Below are positions 14,879 through 19,025 of a stretch of DNA of 19,025 bases, one piece after another. The position numbers and the translations under genes are program-made. The notes beneath the pieces are model-generated. The model made no database searches and had not been told where the DNA came from. It saw nothing but the letters and a program-made list of their open reading frames with translations. Within the stretch, counting starts at the first letter, position 1; every line of letters starts with the position of its first letter. This DNA comes from RGIG1918 sp045536045 (GTDB lineage: Bacteria; Cyanobacteriota; Vampirovibrionia; Gastranaerophilales; Gastranaerophilaceae): positions 1-19,025 of the forward strand of contig JAZSMU010000081.1 in NCBI GenBank assembly GCA_045536045.1. Reading direction: 5' to 3'.

Positions 14879-15897
14879 TGTTGAATTTATTTTTAATAGC
14901 AGTAATTATTTTTCTTTTATTTTTGCTTTTTTATCAAAATAAAAAAAATGCAAAAATGATTTCTTCTGCACTTATACTTGAACAATATTTAAAAAAAATT
15001 GTTCAAATTATGTCTAAAATTAGATATGGGAATTTGCAACAAAAAGTTGATGATGGTTTTTCTCCTTTAACACAAGAGCTTTCTAAGGCTCTTAATTCTT
15101 CTATTGAAAGCATTGTTGATAGAGAAAATATGATTAAAGAGTATATTGAAAGAGAAAAAGAAGCACAAAGCCTTAAAACCGATTTTATTGCAAGTTTAAC
15201 TCATGACCTTAAAGTTCCAATAATTGCACAAGACAAAACTTTTGATTTACTTTTAGAAAATAAATTTGGCGAATTAACAAAAGAGCAAAAAGAGGCTTTG
15301 TTTAATATAAAAGTTTCAAATATAGATTTGAAATATCTAATTGAAGCACTTTTAGAAACATATAAATTAGAACAGGCAAAAATCAACTTAAATATTTCTT
15401 ATGGAGTTGATGTAATATCTGCAATTAAAGAAATTATTACTCAAATTGAACCAATTGCAATTGCACACAACACTGAAATTAATTTTACTTTTTCAAATCA
15501 AGATATTGTAGCAGATATTGATACTTTTCTTATTAAAAGAGTATTGCATAATTTAATATTAAATGCCCTAACTTATTCAGAATCAGCTTCAAATATTGAT
15601 GTTATTTTGTCTTGCGAAAATGACTTTTTGAAAATTGATGTCAAAGATTATGGAATTGGGATTGATGAGGCTGAAGTTAAGAAAATTTTTGAAAAATTTT
15701 ATTCTGGTGCAACAAAATATCTAAAATCTAGCACAGGCTTAGGGCTTTATATTTCAAACAAAATTGTTCATTTACATAAGGGTAAACTAGAAGTTTCTTC
15801 TAAAGTTAATAAGGGAACAACTTTTTCTGTAATTTTGCCTCTAAAATATGAAGAGCCAATTGAAAAATTGAATGCTCACAATATTGTTGCTCAATAG
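14878..15897 (+). CDS. Sensor histidine kinase with minimal membrane anchor
   Basis: 339 residues. One membrane segment (about 3-19) is followed by a helical linker (30-98) and a full kinase core: H-box DFIASLTHDLKVP (102-114, phospho-acceptor H109), N-box with N225 and N229, G1 box DYGIGID (257-263), F-box FEKFY (271-275) and G2 box TGLGL (286-290). All catalytic elements are intact. There is no extracellular or PAS/GAF sensing domain, so input must come from the membrane, the linker or a partner protein. Its ATG shares one base with the stop of the 319-residue membrane protein. No response regulator is in the window, so it is an orphan kinase here. A strong terminator starts 12 bases after its stop. 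Confidence 0.95.
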   Translation: MLNLFLIAVIIFLLFLLFYQNKKNAKMISSALILEQYLKKIVQIMSKIRYGNLQQKVDDGFSPLTQELSKALNSSIESIVDRENMIKEYIEREKEAQSLKTDFIASLTHDLKVPIIAQDKTFDLLLENKFGELTKEQKEALFNIKVSNIDLKYLIEALLETYKLEQAKINLNISYGVDVISAIKEIITQIEPIAIAHNTEINFTFSNQDIVADIDTFLIKRVLHNLILNALTYSESASNIDVILSCENDFLKIDVKDYGIGIDEAEVKKIFEKFYSGATKYLKSSTGLGLYISNKIVHLHKGKLEVSSKVNKGTTFSVILPLKYEEPIEKLNAHNIVAQ

Positions 15898-15906
15898 TTT
15901 AAAATG

Positions 15907-15935
15907 AAAAAACAGCTCTTTTAAAGGGCTGTTTT
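15907..15935. terminator. Bidirectional rho-independent terminator between the histidine kinase and rpsT
   Basis: AAAACAGCTCTT (15909-15920) pairs with AAGGGCTGTTTT (15924-15935) around a three-base loop; the 12-bp stem contains one G-T pair. On the minus strand the stem runs into six T residues (complement of the A run at 15907-15912), a very good rpsT terminator. On the plus strand it ends in four T residues and serves the yvcK-pan-kinase operon. It lies 12 bases after the kinase stop and 30 bases past the rpsT stop. Confidence 0.88.
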
Positions 15936-15964
15936 AAACTTTTAATATGGTTAATGACTCCATA

Positions 15965-16231
15965 TTATTGTTGTTGCAATTTTTGGATTGCAACAGTTAG
16001 GCGTGATTTTTTTCTAGCTGCAGTATTTTTGTGTAAAATACCTTTTGAAACAGCTTTGTCGCAGAGTTGATAAACTTTAGATAATGCAGCTTGAAGTTCT
16101 TTAGAATCTCCTGTTGCAAGTGCTAAAGCTTTTTTAATTGCTGTTTTAATACTTGATTTGAAAGCAGTGTTTCTTTGAGTATTTTTAACTGCAATTTCAG
16201 CTCTTTTTTGTGCGGATTTAATGTTTGCCAT
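15965..16231 (-). CDS. rpsT: 30S ribosomal protein S20
   Basis: Primary 16S rRNA-binding protein of the small subunit body. 88 residues, highly basic and fully helical-looking, with the typical MANIKSAQKRAE start, the HKNTAARKKSRL segment near the end and an alanine/lysine-rich middle. AGGGA eight bases upstream supports the ATG at 16231. It is monocistronic: its own promoter lies right after the ispE stop and a strong hairpin terminator follows. The leader of about 50 bases may carry post-transcriptional control, as S20 autoregulation is known in other bacteria, but no specific structure is evident. Confidence 0.98.
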   Translation of the reverse strand: MANIKSAQKRAEIAVKNTQRNTAFKSSIKTAIKKALALATGDSKELQAALSKVYQLCDKAVSKGILHKNTAARKKSRLTVAIQKLQQQ

Positions 16232-16289
16232 AATGTTTTCCCTTTCTGCTTTAACTAACGTTTCTGCAGAGGATTAAGTGAGTAATTAA

Positions 16290-16318
16290 ATAATAATTAA
16301 AAAAAATAAAAATGTAAA
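16290..16318 (-). promoter_or_regulatory. rpsT promoter (sigma-70 type)
   Basis: On the minus strand, TTTACA (16318-16313), an exact 17-base spacer and TATTAT (16295-16290) match the housekeeping consensus at five of six positions each. The -35 begins three bases after the ispE stop codon. Predicted transcription start is near 16283, giving a leader of about 50 bases. This is the best-looking promoter in the window and fits a highly expressed ribosomal protein gene. Confidence 0.75.
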
Positions 16319-16320
16319 CC

Positions 16321-17094
16321 TTAAATTTCAAAAACGCCAAAATTTATAGTTTCAAGATTTTCCCAAATGTCATATTTTTCGCATCTTACTGCGTTTGGGA
16401 TTTCATCAAATGTAAAAAAGCAAGAGCCAGAACCAGACATTTGAAGCCCTAAATTGTGCAAATATTCAATTTCTTCAAACTCTTTCATAATGGCAAATTC
16501 AAGGTCGTTATCAATGTTGGATTTTTCTTTCAAATTATCAAACATTTCGTAGGCAACTTTGGTGCTAACTCCAAAATTTTTTGGCTTAACTAGATGCACT
16601 TTTCTTTTAACAAATTCGGCGTCTTCTAAAATTTCCCCTCTGCCTTTGCATAATTTTGTGCCACCAACAAAACAAAAATTAACATCTGAACCTATTTTAG
16701 AGGCAATTTTTAATAATTCTTCTTTAGTAAATGGTTCGTTCATTAGTAAGTTAAGACCATATAAAAGACCTGCTGCGTTTGCACTTCCCCCACCTAAGCC
16801 AGCTTCAGTTGGGATATTTTTTTCAATATAAACATCAACTCCAAACATCATTTCGCCAAGTTCTTCAAAATATGCTTGAATTGCTTTGTAAACAAGATTT
16901 TTTTCATTATATGGAATATTTGGATTATTTCCAGATAAAGTTATTTTTTCATCTCTGTTTAAAGTTATTGTCAAAGTGTCAAATAGGCTTATAGATTGCA
17001 TTACAGACTCAATTGGATGAAAACCATCTTCTCTTTTTTCACCTACTTTTAAATTCAAATTTATTTTTGCAGGAGTTTTAATTTGAATTTTCAT
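16321..17094 (-). CDS. ispE: 4-diphosphocytidyl-2-C-methyl-D-erythritol kinase
   Basis: GHMP-family kinase of the MEP (non-mevalonate) isoprenoid pathway; phosphorylates CDP-methylerythritol. 257 residues from the ATG at 17094. PAKINLNL (8-15) carries catalytic K10; the ATP loop is PTEAGLGGGSANAAG (95-109); D137 in GSDVNF is the catalytic base; MSGSGSC (219-225) is the third GHMP motif. An earlier in-frame ATG at 17118 would add eight non-family residues; AAAGG seven bases before 17094 and the canonical MKIQIKTPAK start favour the later one. It overlaps the rsmA 3' end by 17 bases, so translation is probably coupled. The pathway supplies isoprenoids, including the undecaprenyl carrier handled by UppP. 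Confidence 0.97.
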   Translation of the reverse strand: MKIQIKTPAKINLNLKVGEKREDGFHPIESVMQSISLFDTLTITLNRDEKITLSGNNPNIPYNEKNLVYKAIQAYFEELGEMMFGVDVYIEKNIPTEAGLGGGSANAAGLLYGLNLLMNEPFTKEELLKIASKIGSDVNFCFVGGTKLCKGRGEILEDAEFVKRKVHLVKPKNFGVSTKVAYEMFDNLKEKSNIDNDLEFAIMKEFEEIEYLHNLGLQMSGSGSCFFTFDEIPNAVRCEKYDIWENLETINFGVFEI

Positions 17095-17938
17095 ATAATG
17101 CCTTTGATAACTTCTCAAAATCAGATATAGAGAGCTTTTCGCCTCTAATATTTTGGTCTATATTTAGTTCATTTAATACTTTATCAACATTTTTAAAGCC
17201 AGCTTGCATTAAGCAATTTTTAAGAGTTTTTCTTCTGTGCAGAAAAGCTGCCTTAACTGTTCTTTTGAGGTATGGATTAATCTCAACTTTTGGCTTGTCG
17301 TTTATTTTTAGACGAACAAGTGCTGAATCTACCTTTGGGCGTGGGAAAAAGCATTTTGATGGCACAAGTTTAATTGCGTCAACATCTGCCCACATTTGAG
17401 CTAAAATTGAAAGTGTGCCATATTCTTTGTTTTTAGAATTTTCATCTGCAGTTAGCCTTTTTGCAACTTCTAATTGAACCATTAAAATAATTTCAGAAAT
17501 TCTATCTCTGTTTTTATGATTAATTTCATCAATTTCGCCTAACAAATGCACTAAAATTGGGCTTGTAATGTAGTATGGAATGTTTGCGATGATTTTAAAT
17601 TTGTCTTTATTTTCATTTTGCAAATCTTCTAAATTTGTTTTCAAAATGTCGTTTTGGATAATTTTATAATCGCATTTGTTTTTTGAATTAGCACTAACAA
17701 TTAAAAGGTTTGTTTTCAAAACCTCAATTGCTTCTTCGTCTAGCTCAACTGCTCTTAAATATTTCGCTTTTTTGATTATTTCTTCAGTAACAAAGCCAAT
17801 TCCAGGTCCAATTTCAAGAATTGCATCATCAGATTCAACTAAATCAGAAATTGTTTCTATTGTATTTTCATCAACCAAAAAATTTTGCCCTAATCTTTTT
17901 TTAGTTCTAAATTTTTTGGCTCTTTCAATATATTCCAT
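17078..17938 (-). CDS. rsmA: 16S rRNA dimethyladenosine transferase (RsmA/KsgA)
   Basis: SAM-dependent N6,N6-dimethylation of A1518 and A1519 in 16S rRNA, a late check in 30S assembly; loss causes kasugamycin resistance. 286 residues. RTKKRLGQNFLVD (11-23) is the family's N-terminal signature, EIGPGIGFVT (42-51) is the SAM-binding motif I, the acidic end of motif II is VELDEEA (64-70), and the catalytic NIPYY is at 119-123. The C-terminal RNA-binding domain contains FFPRPKVDSALVRL and AAFLHRRKTL. It starts three bases after the valS stop and overlaps ispE by 17 bases, so valS-rsmA-ispE is likely one transcript. Confidence 0.98.
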   Translation of the reverse strand: MEYIERAKKFRTKKRLGQNFLVDENTIETISDLVESDDAILEIGPGIGFVTEEIIKKAKYLRAVELDEEAIEVLKTNLLIVSANSKNKCDYKIIQNDILKTNLEDLQNENKDKFKIIANIPYYITSPILVHLLGEIDEINHKNRDRISEIILMVQLEVAKRLTADENSKNKEYGTLSILAQMWADVDAIKLVPSKCFFPRPKVDSALVRLKINDKPKVEINPYLKRTVKAAFLHRRKTLKNCLMQAGFKNVDKVLNELNIDQNIRGEKLSISDFEKLSKALYENSN

Positions 17939-17941
17939 ATC

Positions 17942-19025
17942 TCAGCCCAATTTCTCAATTAGTTCTTTAATGCTTGCTTGTTCAACATTAATTTCTTCAA
18001 TTCTTGCTTTTGTTTGGCTAACTAAAGCTTCAGGAGCACTTTGCATAAATCTTTCATTGTTTATTCTAGCTTCTAAGGATTTTTTCTCGCCATCTAATTT
18101 CAAGAATTTTTTGTTTTGCTTAGCAATTTCTTGTTCAATATCAATTAAGCCAGCCAAAGGAACAATGAATTTTGTATCGCCAACAATAATTGTTGAGCTT
18201 TGTTTAGCAATTTCAGCATTTGCTTCTAGATATTCAACATCTTCAACCTTGCCAAATCTTTTTAAATATGGAAGAGCTTCATCCCAGAAAGATTTTTCGC
18301 CCATAATTTTAAGATTAATTAAAGAAGTTACTGGAATATTAAAGCTTGCTCTTAAATTTCTAAGTGCTTTAACTGCTTCTAAAATAGATTCCATTTGAGT
18401 TTTTTCAACTTCAAAATTAAATTCTTCTTTGTATCTAGGATAATCGCTTATCATAATTGCAGATTTTTCTTTTTCAATATCCATTAAGCCCCAAATTTCT
18501 TCTGTAATGTGTGGCATAATTGGGTGCAATAGTCTTAATGTCATATCCAAAACATAAGATAGCACTGCTTCATTTTTTTGGATTTTAGATAATTCAATAT
18601 ACCAATCGCAGTAGTCATTCCAGAAGAAATCATAGAGAATATGGGCAACTTCGCCTATTCTAAAGTTTTTGAAGTTTTCTTCAACTTCTTTAACAACTGA
18701 ATTTAATTTCGCTAAAATCCATTTATCTGCAAGATTCAAATTGTTAAATCCGTCTTTGTCTTTGCCCTCAAGGTTCATAATAACAAATCTTGAAGCATTC
18801 CAAATTTTGTTTGCAAAATTTCTACCATATTCAAATCTTTCGTCAGACAATTTAATATCTTGACCACCGTAAGTGCTTAAGCTCGTTAGAGTAAACCTTA
18901 GGGCATCTGTTCCATATTTTTTAATGATATCAACAGGGTCAATTGTGTTGCCTTTAGATTTAGACATTTTTTGACCTTTTTCATCACGAATTAGCCCATG
19001 AATATAAACTGTTGAAAATGGTGCT
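17942..19025 (-). CDS. valS: Valyl-tRNA synthetase, C-terminal part (5' end outside the window)
   Basis: The coding frame is open to the window edge and gives 360 residues; the N-terminal part with the HIGH motif and editing domain is not included. The visible part begins APFSTVYIHGL, followed by KMSKS and KGNTIDPVDII, then GQDIKLSDERFEYGRNFANKIWNASRFV-type text that is specific to ValRS rather than IleRS or LeuRS. The anticodon-binding helical domain (CDWYIELSK, HPIMPHITEEIW) follows, and the last about 65 residues form the ValRS C-terminal coiled coil that contacts the tRNA. The stop is TGA, evidence against TGA reassignment. An apparent ATG at 18967 is merely the M of KMSKS, not a start. 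Confidence 0.97.
   Translation of the reverse strand, partial: APFSTVYIHGLIRDEKGQKMSKSKGNTIDPVDIIKKYGTDALRFTLTSLSTYGGQDIKLSDERFEYGRNFANKIWNASRFVIMNLEGKDKDGFNNLNLADKWILAKLNSVVKEVEENFKNFRIGEVAHILYDFFWNDYCDWYIELSKIQKNEAVLSYVLDMTLRLLHPIMPHITEEIWGLMDIEKEKSAIMISDYPRYKEEFNFEVEKTQMESILEAVKALRNLRASFNIPVTSLINLKIMGEKSFWDEALPYLKRFGKVEDVEYLEANAEIAKQSSTIIVGDTKFIVPLAGLIDIEQEIAKQNKKFLKLDGEKKSLEARINNERFMQSAPEALVSQTKARIEEINVEQASIKELIEKLG

Noticed and set aside
17095..17118. Eight-codon extension of ispE
   Set aside because: The canonical IspE N-terminus and an AAAGG site both point to the ATG at 17094.
17676..18398. 240-codon plus-strand open frame
   Set aside because: It lies opposite rsmA and valS, whose conserved motifs fix the coding strand; the serine/leucine-rich product is typical of an antisense shadow.
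18967..18969. Apparent ATG start of a 341-residue protein
   Set aside because: This methionine is the M of the valS KMSKS motif; the frame is open beyond it to the window edge with clear ValRS sequence.
1..19025. Mobile element, CRISPR array, tRNA or rRNA gene
   Set aside because: I found no spaced direct-repeat array, transposase, integrase, terminal inverted repeats of an insertion sequence, or cloverleaf/rRNA-like segment; gaps between genes are all under about 90 bases.

Overview
The window is a compact, AT-rich stretch of bacterial chromosome using the standard bacterial code, mostly housekeeping genes with a few lineage-type proteins of unknown function. From memory of family appearance, the best guess for the host is a non-photosynthetic relative of Cyanobacteria, of the gut Gastranaerophilales (Melainabacteria/Vampirovibrionia) type. 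The support is a YvcK homologue with a cyanobacterial-style N-terminal membrane extension (PGLNLKRW), a FliA/WhiG-type sigma factor, a lysine-rich membrane protein starting with an 'NIQNINFN' type N-terminus, and A/T-biased codon use throughout. This assignment is an inference that needs a database search. I see no insertion sequence, prophage, CRISPR array, tRNA or rRNA, and no gene-free gap longer than about 90 bases.

Left part (1-2895): a plus-strand run of a small RRWYD-repeat protein, a small four-cysteine zinc-ribbon protein and an OppF/DppF-type ABC ATPase. It converges on purA (minus) across a possible bidirectional terminator. purA and cysS diverge from a 65-base region that contains a perfect 11-bp inverted repeat and mirror-image promoter-like elements. 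cysS has no Shine-Dalgarno sequence and may be leaderless.

Middle (2896-10212): a plus-strand cluster cysS-rsmI-queD-uppP (tRNA charging, rRNA methylation, queuosine precursor, undecaprenyl phosphate recycling). The strand then alternates gene by gene: a membrane-anchored 5'-nucleotidase-family phosphoesterase (minus) whose 3' end overlaps uppP by 104 bases, a FliA/WhiG-family sigma factor (plus), and a 508-residue membrane protein of unknown function (minus).

Right (10300-15897): a tightly coupled plus-strand operon with a divergent LamB/YcsF protein, yvcK, panB, panC, an unknown 319-residue two-TM protein and a sensor histidine kinase. Five junctions overlap by one base or more. The operon joins control of carbon flow into the cell wall (YvcK), pantothenate/CoA synthesis (PanB, PanC) and a possible membrane signalling pair. 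It ends at a strong bidirectional hairpin terminator shared with rpsT.

Far right (15965-19025, minus): valS (5' end outside the window), rsmA and ispE form one run (3-base gap, then 17-base overlap). rpsT follows with its own near-consensus promoter placed directly after the ispE stop codon.

Most of the window is ordinary. The best candidates for something undescribed are the coupled 319-residue membrane protein plus minimal histidine kinase, the stand-alone degenerate LamB/YcsF protein heading the operon, and the RRWYD/zinc-ribbon pair at the left edge.
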